Shown here: piece by piece, positions 1 to 11,054 of the stretch | Position numbering within the stretch: the first letter of the stretch is position 1 | How the letters are laid out: each line of letters starts with the position of its first letter | From: Cristatella mucedo | Lineage: Eukaryota > Bryozoa > Phylactolaemata > Cristatellidae | NCBI GenBank assembly: GCA_009760855.2 | Contig: WPIO01000192.1 | Span: forward strand, 1-64,000 | Length of the DNA: 64,000 bases | Direction of reading: 5' to 3' | Position numbers and translations under genes: made by a program | Notes under the pieces: generated by a model | Seen by the model: only the letters and a program-made list of their open reading frames with translations | What the model was told of the DNA's origin: nothing | Database searches by the model: none

Positions 1-115
1 AAGCATGGTATCAACATTCAATCGTGTGTCCTTTGCTGTAAATGAAAAGCGCTTAGAAAGAGATTGAGTTCTCTGAAGGCGCTATATTAGTGCATTGTTA
101 TAATTATAACTACTA
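1..115 (+). mobile_element. Family 1 L2-type retrotransposon, 3' tail only
   Basis: This carries the family 1 3' terminus: an AAAGCGC start, the GAGTTCTCTGA core, the complementary GGCGCT, then a TGCATT and AT-rich tail. The same 3' end closes every longer family 1 copy in the window. The element is cut by the window edge or 5' truncated, and no coding part is left. Confidence 0.8.
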
Positions 116-952
116 TAAGGGCCTTATGGGGTGGAGGGGTGTGACCAACCAGCTTCACTTCGAGCAGGTAGCGATGCCGCCTGGCTACTGGTATAATGCT
201 CAATTAATCAAGGTTTAATTAAAGGTTGATGTACTACATCCGCGAGATTACAAATGCCAAGATTATTTTTGGGGTTCCCGAATGCTAGCGACTAGGAACA
301 GAGTCATGTCACAATCCATAGTTAGGCTGTATGAAAAATTCAATCATGTATTTCTTTGAGTCAGCTGTGCCCCAATATCCGAACCGGGTGGTAATTGTGC
401 TCTAGGCTTTGAGCTGGTCGTAGACAGTTTAGTGGTGCTCTCGGCGTTCTGTGAGAGTTGTTGAAAAGGTTGAGCCAGCTAAACCAGCCATATTGAATTA
501 GGATCGATGGTTATTATGCTAAAATAAATCGTTTTGGTCTGCTGGCTCCTGCATGCATTGGTGCTGCTGCAAAAAAGTCTCTAGCCGTGATAGAAGATTC
601 TTGTCACAGGTTTTTATTGCATGTGCACAAGGATTAATACCGTTACAAGTGCTGTGTTTTCGGCTTTAGAAGCCACTAAAAAGTAACCGCGTTTGGAACA
701 ATAAATTTTATGGGCATGGTCTCAAGAAGCATGTATTGGGCACTTGGCAGTCGGGTTGGTCTTACCAGAGAATACGAAGACTTTCGGTACCTGGGTCAGA
801 GCAGCAGCGATGTACTCAGGGCTGTGAGATTGAGCAGCAGTCAGAATGCTAAAATGATCGCCGTCTTGAAGCCGGGGTGGAGTGTAGCGCACCGATACGT
901 TTCCAGCTGAAAAGCAGGAGAAGCAAGAACGGATATCAATGAGGACGACAGA
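116..952. other. Unassigned sequence
   Basis: I recognise no gene or repeat here. Short ORFs such as 710-910 show no motif or codon-use support. Confidence 0.5.
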
Positions 953-1325
953 GTCTCAGTGAGCTACTCTTTGATACATACGTGCACAAAATACTGTAAC
1001 TCACTGCTTACTGGCCTACCGGCATGTGCAATTAGGTGATTACATCTGGTGCAAAACTCCGCAGCTAGGCTTGTCTGTCGTGAGCGCCGCAGTTGCCACA
1101 TCGCACCACTACTCGCCGACCCGCACTGGCTACCAGTCAAGCAAAGGATTGACTTTAAGATTTTGTCGCTCACTTTTAGGTCACTTCATTCTTTGGCTCC
1201 AGCCTAACTCTCAGATCTACTCCCCCGACCAGGCCAAGCACAGTACCACCTGCTTTTTCAGAATTTCATTAGTTTACCTATACCTCGTACAAACCTCAAA
1301 TCCTTTGGAGACCGTGCATTTAGCT
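953..1325 (+). mobile_element. Family 1 retrotransposon fragment, C-terminal part of RT ORF
   Basis: Broken frames match the region after the reverse transcriptase palm in other copies (CNSLLTGLPACAIR, NSAARLVCRER, HWLPVKQRIDF, SFGDRAF). The strand is plus. It stops at the family-typical GACCGTGCATTTAG and meets an inverted endonuclease fragment. It has no 3' tail. Confidence 0.8.
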
Positions 1326-1447
1326 GGTATAATTGGTGATGACAAAGTGCAGTTGTATGAGAAAATCTGAAGTTGTATGAAGTTGAGAAGTTGTTATAAG
1401 TTGGTATAAAGTTGTATGAGTTGTATGAAATCGGCAGTTGTATGAGA
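1326..1447 (-). repeat. Inverted endonuclease fragment with expanded GTTGTATGA repeats
   Basis: About 45 bp at the left match, on the minus strand, the family 1 endonuclease segment seen on the plus strand at 45565-45610 (TTCTCATACAACTGCAC). The motif GTTGTATGA is then repeated irregularly up to the junction with the next plus-strand copy. This looks like a 5' inversion followed by local slippage. Confidence 0.65.
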
Positions 1448-3476
1448 AAATCTCGTACCCAGACGGCCTATGGTTTACCAGAGACATTAAACTAGCAAGG
1501 TCTACTAAGCAAAAGCTTGAAAAAGCATACAAAAGATCTGGACTGACTGTCCATCGACAGGCATATGAAGACTACTGTAGGTCTTACCAAGCGATCCTAG
1601 CAAAGGCCAAGTCTAGCTTCTTTAGAAACATTGTTGAATCAAAGATGCACAATCCAAAAATGCTGATGTTGACGATAAACCATCTCCTCAACCGCTCCCA
1701 GATTAGTTCCTTACCTGGCGATCCTTGTAATGATCTAGCCGATCGCTTCTCTCGATTCTACCACTGTCCTGATCCTCTGTTGCATTGATCTGCAGCTGCC
1801 ATGCATAACTAACATCATTAATATGTAATCAGCCTCAGGTCATATCGCAGCACCTTTCAAAAAAGGTGTAGTCAGGCCACTTCTCAAGAAAGCGAAACTA
1901 GACGAATAGAACTTACGCAACAATCGCCCAGTCTCCCTTATACCATTCCTATTAAAGACACTGGAACGGGTCATGGCGGACCAGCTGAACTCAAATATCG
2001 AAACCTCACACCTTGCTAGTAAGTTACAGTCTGGCTTTAGAGTTAATCAATCCACAGAGTCATCATCGCTTAGGGTATACAACGACTTACTTAGGACATG
2101 GGTAGAGTGTCTTTGCCTGTCTTGCTCGATCTTTCGGCAGCTTTTGATAGTATCGATCCCAAAGTTCTTCTAGAGCGCCTCTCATCTCGCCTGGGCATCA
2201 CTGGCAATGGTTCAGGTCCTATCTCAGTGGTTGACTCCAGAGTATTGACGTGAATGGACAACGATCATCCGAGGTACCTCTGAAATATGGGGTACCGCAG
2301 GGCTCCGAGCTAGTTCCGGTCTTTTCACGGATTATACTCTTCCTCTTGCTGATGCGATTGCCAAGCACAATCTAGGATTTCATTTCTATTCGGATGACAA
2401 CCAGTTGTACCTTTGCTTTAATCCCTACCACCCTTCGAGCACCTCAGATTCTCTCGACTCACTTGCTGTGTGTATTGATGACATCAACACATGGATGGCA
2501 GCAAATTTTCTAAAACTAAACGATGATAAAACTAACTTACTAGTTATGGGCAAACCCAGTGTGATTCACAAATTGGAAAGGCTGAAGCTCAAAATTGGTT
2601 CTGCCAGCATATCTCCTGTCGAATCAGCTCGAAATCAAGGTGTCCTGTTCCAAAGCAACCTCTCATTAGACGACCATATCAGCTCCACAGTCAAAACTGC
2701 TAATTTTCAGCTTCATAACATTGCTGATATTCGGGCTTGTTTAGATAAGGATACCGTGTCCAAATTGGTCAATGCATTAGGGACATCCTGTCTCAACTTC
2801 TGCAACTCACTGCTTACTGTCCTACCGGCATGTGCAATCAGGCAATTGCAGCTGGCGCAAAACTCGGCAGCTAGGCTTGTCTGTCGGGAGCCTCGCGGTT
2901 GCCACATTACACCACTTCCCGCCGACATGCACTGGCTACCAGTCAAGCAACGGATTGACTTCAATGCTTGGTCGCTCACGTTTAGGTCACTTCATTCTTT
3001 GGCTCCAGCCTATCTCTTAGATCTACTGCTCCACCAGGCCAAGCATCGTACCACCTGCTTTTCGGAATCCAACAGTCCTCAAATGCCTCGTATAAACCTC
3101 AAATCCTTTGGAGACCGTGCATTTAGTTCGCATGCTTCCACAACCTGGAACCCACTCCCAACTTGTGTCAGAACATCCTCTGACTTGAGCACATTTAAAA
3201 AGAACTTAAAAAACACCTATTTAGGACAGCACTTAGTGGGTCCCTGTGATTCGACCTTCATGTGCTTGTGCGTGCTGACACTGTGCATGCTGCCACTAAC
3301 CACATTTGCATGCTGACCCTGTGCATGTCACCCCTAACCATGTTATTCATGTTGCTTGTTTATCAAGCATGATATTACTCACCATTCAGTTGCATTTCAC
3401 TTTGCAGCAAATGTAAAGCGCCTAGAGAGAGATTGAGTTCTCTGAGGGTGCTTTATCAAGTGCATTATTATTATTA
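1448..3476 (+). mobile_element. Family 1 L2/CR1-type non-LTR retrotransposon, linker-RT-3' tail, dead
   Basis: The copy runs from the endonuclease-RT linker (DGLWFTRDIKLARSTKQK) through the reverse transcriptase to the full 3' tail ending in (ATT)n. RT landmarks are spread over frames: the finger region near 1830-2100, LDLSAAFD-like sequence near 2130, GVPQGS-like near 2295, and a YADD-like box reading YSDDN near 2390. The best open stretch is 2405-3316 (303 codons), which covers the palm end, thumb and C-terminal domain (FLKLNDDKTNLLVMGK, SAARLVCREPRG). The endonuclease is missing except for the inverted scrap at 1326-1447. Frameshifts and stops make it inactive. Confidence 0.9.
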
Positions 3477-3479
3477 ACA

Positions 3480-4590
3480 TTATTACCCGACTTTTGAAGT
3501 TTCTCGGTAAGGTATGCAAAATTGCAATACCTATTTTTAGATCTTCCGTGCAAGTTTTAAACCAAAAAGAAGGTTTTTCATCGTTGCAGAACTTAAAATG
3601 TGTCCAACTTTCCCAGAGCTATCGATTGTGGTATTTCTCTGAAGACAAGTAACATGCAAGGTCGCATTCGTGTTCACTAGATGCAATACTCGGCAGGACA
3701 TGCCACTGCTCTGCCAGAAGTGAAGCTACTTACTTTGCATATCTATCATGGCGGCTCTTCTGGATACGCTCATGATGTAGTTGTGACCGTGATAGACAAC
3801 CTCTTTGATACAGTAGCAGGGACCAATGTGATCGTTGGTCATCTCAAATAGTAGGTAGCTGCCAAAACCCTCCAGCTGATTGTGCCGAACGACGAGTGCG
3901 TTGCGCTCTAGGCCTACAACCAGCACTCAAAACTGATATTCGGCTAGAGGCTGGACGGCGATTGATCAGCATTACAATCAGAGCATTCCTGCTGGCCTGT
4001 GTGGAACGTGAGCTGCACTTGCCAAGGAATAGGCAGAACATAAGAGCAACGTGTGGTGCAAGTGCATTACCCTTAAAACCTTTTCTTTGCAACGCGAGAG
4101 CCCACGAAGCCCTAAAATCAGCCCAACAGCGAGGTAATCAGGTGACATAACTGATAAAGACCGATGCAAAAGTCAACAGCTTGGCTGATTTGTTAATGGC
4201 TCAGCTGTCCGACCACACCACTTCAATATGAGCTTCACTTGATCCCCATCCAACATTGACTTCAAGATCTTCTATTTTGCTCACAGGTAGCATAATTCGG
4301 TTGGCACCTACATATCCCACCTTTTTGCTTCTCCTGTGTGTCAAATACTATAATACTATATACTAAATACCTAGTCAAATTAATATCCCTCACGATAAAT
4401 TGAAATCTTTTGGATAATGATATTTCAGTTAGTATGCACCGAAAGTATGGATTTCGCTTCCAACTACGGTCACTACCAGCCATGACATTGCAAAAGTTTA
4501 ATTCTCACGGAAAGATGCATTTGGTTTGGTCATTTTTTACTCCAAAACAGTAAGCTTGCCTTTTTGGTTAATATATACCTTGGGTGGTTA
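3480..4590. other. Unassigned sequence
   Basis: I see no recognisable gene or repeat. ORFs overlap on both strands without family motifs. Confidence 0.5.
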
Positions 4591-4593
4591 CCT

Positions 4594-4695
4594 GCGCATG
4601 ATTTGCAGCAAATGTAAAAGCGCCTTGAAAGAGACTGAGTTCTCTGAGGGCGCTTAAACAAGTGCATTATTATAATAATAATTATTATTATTAAG
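4594..4695 (+). mobile_element. Family 1 retrotransposon 3' tail
   Basis: This has the GCAGCAAATGTAAAAGCGCC start, GAGTTCTCTGAGGGCGCTT core and (ATA)n tail. It is 5' truncated to about 100 bp. Confidence 0.85.
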
Positions 4696-4959
4696 CACCA
4701 CATGTTAGCAGCCAAAGCTGCTACTAATGAGTGGCCTTGAGTGTCTTTATTTCCTTTGGCATGATTTCTAGGCAAGAGGCTTGCTTGCTTAGGCATAATT
4801 CCATCATTTCTCTTTGAGTTCGATGCAAGCGACATATTATTATTATTATTATTATATCCTACTCAAATAATTTAGAACAACGATCGGTCTGGTTGACAGG
4901 CTTGAGAGTGGGTCGAATCATACTAGTCCGAGTGTGTCTATAAGTGAAGTGAAGCAATA

Positions 4960-5032
4960 TGAATCCGGCTCCTGAATAGAGATTAAGTTCTCTAAGGACG
5001 CCATTGCAAAAAATTATTAATATATATATATA
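4960..5032 (+). mobile_element. SINE-B tail fragment with AT tract
   Basis: GGCTCCTGAATAGAGATT followed by AAGTTCTCTAAGGACGCC is the tail seen in the SINE-B copy at 63826-63965. The tRNA head is lost. An (AT)n run follows at 5019-5034. Confidence 0.6.
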
Positions 5033-5499
5033 GATATCTTTTTTACGTTGTAGGCCATCCTTTTTACGTTGAAGATAACCAGCTATACTAGCCATTTAAA
5101 GTACCCCAATCAACTGCAGCAACTGATAACGTAATGCCTGTCTCATACACGTTCAATTCGGGACATCAGCAAACTTACTTAAAGGTAATGTTGCAAAAAT
5201 ACTAAAATCTTCTCAGAAATCAAAAGCTTTTAAAAAGCTCTTCAAAAGAAAAACATATCAGAAATGAAATCTGAACGTTTAACAATTTTTACATTAAAAA
5301 ACGCATAAACAATCTGTCAGACCATGTCTAACATGGACGTTAACCTGAAGCACCATATCCTAAAATAACAAATATATCGATCTAGGCATCCTAAGCGACT
5401 TGTGTTCCAACTTGTTGAACCTTGGTAGATTGAGGTACATGTCTGCAGTTGGTTGAGGCGTATGCTTCTGATGTTCACACAGCTTCATTTACAGCAAAA

Positions 5500-8105
5500 C
5501 TTCGTGCCTTGTAAATTCTATTACCAGGCCATACTATATGGATCAACATGAAATTTAAAATAAGAGCAGTTAATTTCTATATTTGGCTGGACTATTTTTG
5601 CTATACATGTCAGTGAGGGAAGAATGTAAACTTCAAGTAAGTTTGATGATATTTGTAGCAAAATCTTTCCAACTGACAACGCTCGAACTAAGACATCAAT
5701 TAGAAGAGCAAAGTTTCCTAGTCCATCCTCAAGCTTAAGGTGTCCTATGAACATGCATTTGGTTTTATCGTAGTCAGTTTTAAGGAAATGGGCCGACATC
5801 TACGGTCAAACGCCTGCAAGGCAATCCAAAAGTTCACGGATTGCCTCAGGGGATTCCGACTGCTTAAATGATAAGTACAGCTGGTTTAGTCAGCATACTG
5901 ACTGCCAATTTCATGGGCCCGAATCACCATTCCTATGGGCTAGCAGCAAAGGACCAAGAACAAACCCTTGTAGTGGATGAGACTTTGTGGCGATGCAGCA
6001 TAGAATGGACATGATCGGACAAATCTGATTTGAACTAAGCCACTGACTGCCTCGTCTGCCAGATCGATCTTTGTTCTCAATCATTCCAGTAGGATATGGT
6101 GATCAGTAGTGTCGTAGGCAGGTGATAGATCCAGCAGTGCTAGGGCATTAGCATTACCATCATCGTTGCAGCTTATGATGTCGTCAGTCACCTAGAACAC
6201 ATCAGTTTTAGTGAAGTGAATTCGTTTGACACCAGACTAAAAATATTCTAAAAATTCATTCCTCTTTGTGTTCTAAAAGATGCTTAGCGACAATCTTTTC
6301 GAGAATCTTGAACAAAAGAGGAAGGAGGACTGGACGATAGTTTGCCAGGACTTCTGAATCTAATCCAAGGTATTTTAAGTATAGGTCGAAAAATTGCCTA
6401 ATTAAAAGAATTTAGAACAACTCTAATATCTCGAGAAGCACTACAAACCCAAGTCACAGTTGAACTAAATTTGTTCTGCAAGTGAAGACAAATAAGAGGA
6501 AGGCACTGGGTCTTGAGGAGCAGAACTCTTTTATTCGATTTTATTAAGGCACCACTTCTTATACAGAAACTTCGAAAAATTTCACAAAGGAGGTTGCAGA
6601 AAGCTAATTTAAAATTTCATCAATCGCAAGTGGTTATATGGAGGCAAGGATATGCATAATTGTATCACTTAAGTATTCGAAGAAATTATTGGCTGAAGGA
6701 TTAATATTCAAGTAATGAGGTAGTTCAGAATCACAAGGCCAATGACCGCTATCTCAAAAAATGTTGGGTTTGACTGGCAGGACTTTAGTTGCCGAATGAA
6801 AAAAGAAGCCCTAGTTTTTTAAATTTATTAAAGTCATGAGCTCGAGTCCTACAGTGGGCAATTCTTTATCGCCGTGATGGCACACTAGGTAAGGCTATTG
6901 CTTGTCATGACCTCGGCCCCGAAGTAGTGGGTTAGAATCCTTCGGTGACCTATCCCTTATTGCAGCTGCAAGCAGCAGTGATAGCCGTAAAGGCTCTTCT
7001 CTCGAAATACAAGAGTCTGTGAAATCACTAGTATCGTCAACTGCAAGAAGTTGCAATAGCCGTTAAGGCTCTTCTGCTGCTATAACAATTCGGCTGTTAA
7101 ATCAGCTTAGTATTAGACATCTTTAGTTATCACGATTTCTAGAACATGTCTACTGATGTTAGACACATAAAGTGTGGGAACAAGCTGAAGCTCTTCAGAC
7201 AGTCAATAAGTAAGCAGACCTGTCTGGTGTCGTCAGCATTAACGTTAAAGTCTCCTGAAGTCAATAAAGGCCTGTCGGAAACGAATATATTAGTAAGGAT
7301 TTGGAAAATCCTTCCATAAATAAGGCTAAACAGCCAGAAGGTCGGTTGATTACAACTGTGGGAGGCATGGTCTTTGATGGGATCTGATACCAACTGATTC
7401 AAATGACGGCCTATGCGAAAAACGACAGATCTACATGTATTACAGCCAATGTTTAACGAGCAATGACAGCCCTCCCACCAACCATCTTACTGACCGCTTT
7501 GTCTAAAAGAATGACAGACAGGGTGTGGCGGTCTCATATATGCCACCGCCAAACCAGGGCGTAATCAATGTCTCAGCCAAAAGAAATCAATCAAGTTTCT
7601 CCTGGACAATCGTGTCACGTGCAAGTAGCCCCTTGATTTTTAGTGAGCTGACATTTGACAGGCCGAATTTAAGTGTCAGTCAGATGCCTGAAAGAGACCA
7701 ATCTGAAGGATCGACGCTGTTGCGAGCCTAGTTATCAATTGGAGACCGACTGTGACTGCAGGTTTTGGAAGATTATTCATTAACTGGTGGTCTACAGCCA
7801 GACCGGAAGTATTAACATTGTGAGGTCTATTAAGTGACATGCAGGCTAAGCAGTATCTATCTAGGGCAGTAGTCAGGGCACCATAGGATTTGAGGGAGAT
7901 CCAAATAACCGTCTACAGTCCCCTATTTACTTCATACTCAGCCATGTGACCTGGCAATTACCAGAATTAATGTAAATCGGCACATTAAAATTCGGGTTCA
8001 CAGATTTGAAGGCCGATTGGTCGATAGGGCAGGCACAGGATACAGGGAGATCCTTATTCAACTGCTGAAGAAGGGCCTGCCGGTAGGGATTGTCTGATGG
8101 TGACA
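5500..8105 (-). mobile_element. Family 2 non-LTR retrotransposon, decayed, endonuclease and RT
   Basis: Reading leftward, 7402-7139 encodes an APE-type endonuclease segment (LLTSGDFNVNADDT) and about 6190-6050 encodes an RT palm segment (ALLDLSPAYDTTDH). The ORF 5799-5521 matches the post-palm FLK-DYDKT region. About 7450-8105 is probably the element's 5' part and has no open frame. The endonuclease stretch aligns with the inverted endonuclease at 11116-11430 (same PTFWLF/QPD-type flank), which places both in one family. A SINE-A copy is nested at 6862-7112. Many stops show that it is old. Confidence 0.75.
6862..7112 (+). mobile_element. SINE-A (tRNA-headed) with duplicated tail
   Basis: An A-box-like GGCACACTAGGTAAGGC and a degenerate B box (GGTTAGAATCC) are followed by the SINE-A body (CTTATTGCAGCTGCAAGCAG, GGCTCTTCT). 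The body end appears twice: once to about 7022 and again at about 7035-7112, ending GGCTGTTAAATCAGCT. It lies inside the family 2 element on the opposite strand. Confidence 0.75.
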
Positions 8106-8118
8106 TCGCACCTTAGTA

Positions 8119-9230
8119 CTAATATAAATTATAACACAGTTGATAAAGTGCCCTCGGAGAACTCAATCTATTTTTAGGTGCTTTAATTTGCTGCAAAGGA
8201 AACATGATCGGATGGTGATTGGTAGCATGCTCGATAAACAACAAGAACAACATGGTTAGCCGTGACATGCACAGGGTCAGCATGCAAGTTTGGTTAGTGT
8301 CAGCATGCACAGTGTCAGCACGGTAAGGCGGTTGCTTTTCACGACCTCGGCCCCGAGGTCGTGGGTTCGAATCCTGTGGTGGGCGATCCTTTATTGCCAC
8401 TGCAAGCAGTGGTGATAGCTGCCAAGGCTCTTCTGTTGCTATACAAAAATAGGCTGTTCAATCAGCTAGTATTTATTATTTATTTATTTATGAGCACATA
8501 AAGGACGAATCACAAGGACCCCCTAAATGCTGTGATAATGAGATGCGTTTTCAATTTCTTTTTAAATGTTGTCAAGTCAGTGGATGTTGTGACACAAGTC
8601 GGGAGTGAGTTCCAGGCTTTGAGAGCATACAAACTAAAGGCACAGTCTCCAAAGGATTTGAGGCTTGTATGAGGTATAGATGAAAAGTTAGATTCTGAAA
8701 AGCAGGTGGTACGATGCTTAGCCTGGTGGGACAGCAGATCTGATAGGTAGGCTGGAGCCAAAGAACGAAAGGACCTAAAATTGAGTGACAAACCTTTGAA
8801 GTCGATGCTTTGCTTAATTGGCAGCCAGTGCAGGTCGGCAAGAAGTGGTGTGATGCGCCAACTGCGACGTTCACGACAGACAAGCCTAGCTGCCAAGTTT
8901 TGGACAAGCTGTAAGCGCCTGACTGCGTAGACCGGTAGACCACCAAGCAGTGAGTAACAGAAGTCAAGATGGGATGTTGCAAATGTAGGGATCAACTTAG
9001 ATGAGGTATCCCAGTCTAAACAAGCCCGAATTTAAGCGATGTTATGCAGCTGAAAGTAGGCAGACTTGATTTTGGAGCTGATGTGGTCGTCTAACGAAAA
9101 GCCACTTTGGAAGATGACCTTTCGATTTCGTGCAGATGCAAAAGAAGATATGCTGGCAGAGCCGATGTTGACCGGTAGCCTTTTCAATTTCTGAATCACA
9201 CTTGGTTTGCCCACCTTATACTAAGCAGGT
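8119..9230 (-). mobile_element. Family 1 retrotransposon, RT C-terminal half and 3' tail
   Basis: On the minus strand, 9214-9032 (MGKPSVIQKLKRLPVNIGS) and 8995-8510 (LDFCYSLLGGLPVYAVRR, AARLVCRERR, FSSIPHTSLKSFGDCAF) give the post-palm and C-terminal domain. The 3' tail closes at 8119. A SINE-A copy splits the 3' UTR at 8323-8488. The upstream RT core is absent, so the copy is 5' truncated. Confidence 0.88.
8323..8488 (+). mobile_element. SINE-A nested in family 1 3' UTR
   Basis: This is the best-preserved SINE-A head in the window: GACCTCGGCCCCGAGGTC, then the B box GGTTCGAATCC. The body follows (TTATTGCCACTGCAAGCAG, GGCTCTTCTGTTGC, GGCTGTTCAATCAGCT) and ends in (TTTA)n. The flanking family 1 UTR is continuous if this segment is taken out, compared with the copy at 37434-37470. 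No clear target duplication is visible. Confidence 0.85.
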
Positions 9231-9239
9231 CTTTAGTTG

Positions 9240-10500
9240 AATAGCATATCCAACGGCAGCTCATGCACAGTCACAGCGAAGATAACAGCCGAATACCCAA
9301 AGGTTTACGAGGAAGATAGTTGATCGTCGAAAGTTGGGTCAACGAAAGATGCCTTTGTCATTGGGTGACCTTGCAGCTCAGTCATAGCTCAAAGATGCCA
9401 TGCCACCACTAGCAAGTCATCTGGAATAGCAATCACCCTAATGACAGGCATGTTATTACACAGCCATGTTTTTCTCGTGCGTTTTAGTCGAAGAATCACA
9501 ATTAACAGCTAGCGAAAAATGTGGTGAAAGAAGCAGCCTATCAACGAAGCAAGCCTGGATTGAGATTGAGGCAGAGATTGGCCTTGGTTTTAATGAGCCT
9601 GGATTTGGGTAATGATCACAACACAGTTGCTCTGGCATGCTGAAAGAAGAAAACGAAAGTCGAACTTTTAAACTTTATGAGTGCTATGTATTAAAACTAC
9701 GCGAAGCTCACAGTTACACACATTTGCTCGAGAGAGTACCGATGAGTTACCTTTGCTGTATATGTCCTCAAGAAGATGGTCGACCAAGGTCGATGCCCCA
9801 TACAGGGGCAGAAGGCGACCTGCCAGCAGCGGTCCGAGAGCAGCTGGACACATGGATGCAGTGGCACAGCACAGCAGCAAGCACCTCAACACGGAACCGA
9901 AAGCCTTCTTGATTACTTTGTCTTTGAAACCTGAAATTTAATTACCCAGCTGCATGTGCAGCACAGTGGAGACAGAATGCCTCAACGCTGAATACAACTT
10001 AGTCCTTGGCAAGCAATGCTTAGTTTGCTCGACCCACAGCAATTGAATCGTTTTTCAGTCACTTAAATTTAGGCTTAGCTGAACGATGGCCATTAGAAGT
10101 TTTACCCTCAAGTTTGACCCTCACACTTCGGCTATCCTAATGCTGACATTCGTCATCCAACTAAATCGACAAGTGGTACTAAGTCATGAAAATGATTAGC
10201 TTAATTTTTATGAAAAATTTAAAACGTAATCATGTGAACGATAGAAGACTGAACGTAGGATCTGGGGTTAATGAACGAACCATACACGTAAACAACTCAA
10301 CTGTTGGGCGAGTAGCAGAAAATTGAAAACTCTATGACTAAGCAGGTCTAGCTAGGGCAGGCTCAAAGGAAAATGTACTGAGCATATCACTGCTTCACTC
10401 TCTACTCGTAAAAAGGTGTTTTATCTTAATTAAGTGAAAGGTTCAAGGTTACCTGATTCAACTGCCTCATTTGGAAAGCAGCAGATAAGCATTAATAGCT
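9240..10500. other. Unassigned sequence
   Basis: No supported gene. ORFs at 9637-9941 overlap on both strands and show no family motif. Confidence 0.45.
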
Positions 10501-10504
10501 ATCA

Positions 10505-10600
10505 GCACTGCTTGTATTGGGTAATAAAGAATCGAACACTGCAGGGCTCGAACACCCCAACCTGGGTCGTAAAAGCGATAGCCTTACCTGGGCAAAGACA
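10505..10600 (-). mobile_element. SINE-A head, minus strand
   Basis: Read on the minus strand it gives CCAGGTAAGGCTATCGC, then GACCCAGG and a B-box-like GTTCGAGCCCT. This resembles the head of the copy at 6862. The body is not recognisable. Confidence 0.5.
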
Positions 10601-11054
10601 TGGGGGCAACAGGTGCAGGAGGCAAAAGTAAAATAAAACTATAAAAAACAGGATCCTGGGCGAAGTATGTAAACATGGCATCGAGCAATATTATGGAACC
10701 TGCTAAAACTGATGCCAGAATTGAATTCGAAAGTTCTTTCGTCAGCACGGTGATATGCACGAGCCCTCTTGATTGGTTTCCCATTCCAGCTAATTTAGAG
10801 GTAGTACGTTAGCTACTGGGAGATGAATTTTGGGAAATGCTTGCCTTTACGAAAGGACAGCTGGTGGAGCTCAGTTATCAAGCTACAACCGTTAATACAT
10901 TGCGAGAAAACTCCCTATCTTGAAGCAGTACACGGACAGTATGTAGAGATGCATTCCCACCAAGGGAACACCTATGCTTCAAGTTAGGAGCAAAAGAGTC
11001 GAGTTCTCAAGAATTAAGTACAGAGGCTGTAGACCAAGACCGCATAACAAACCG

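Noticed and set aside
8323-8420. Possible functional tRNA gene at a good B box
   Set aside because: The head does not fold into full acceptor and anticodon stems and is followed by the SINE-A body found in other copies.
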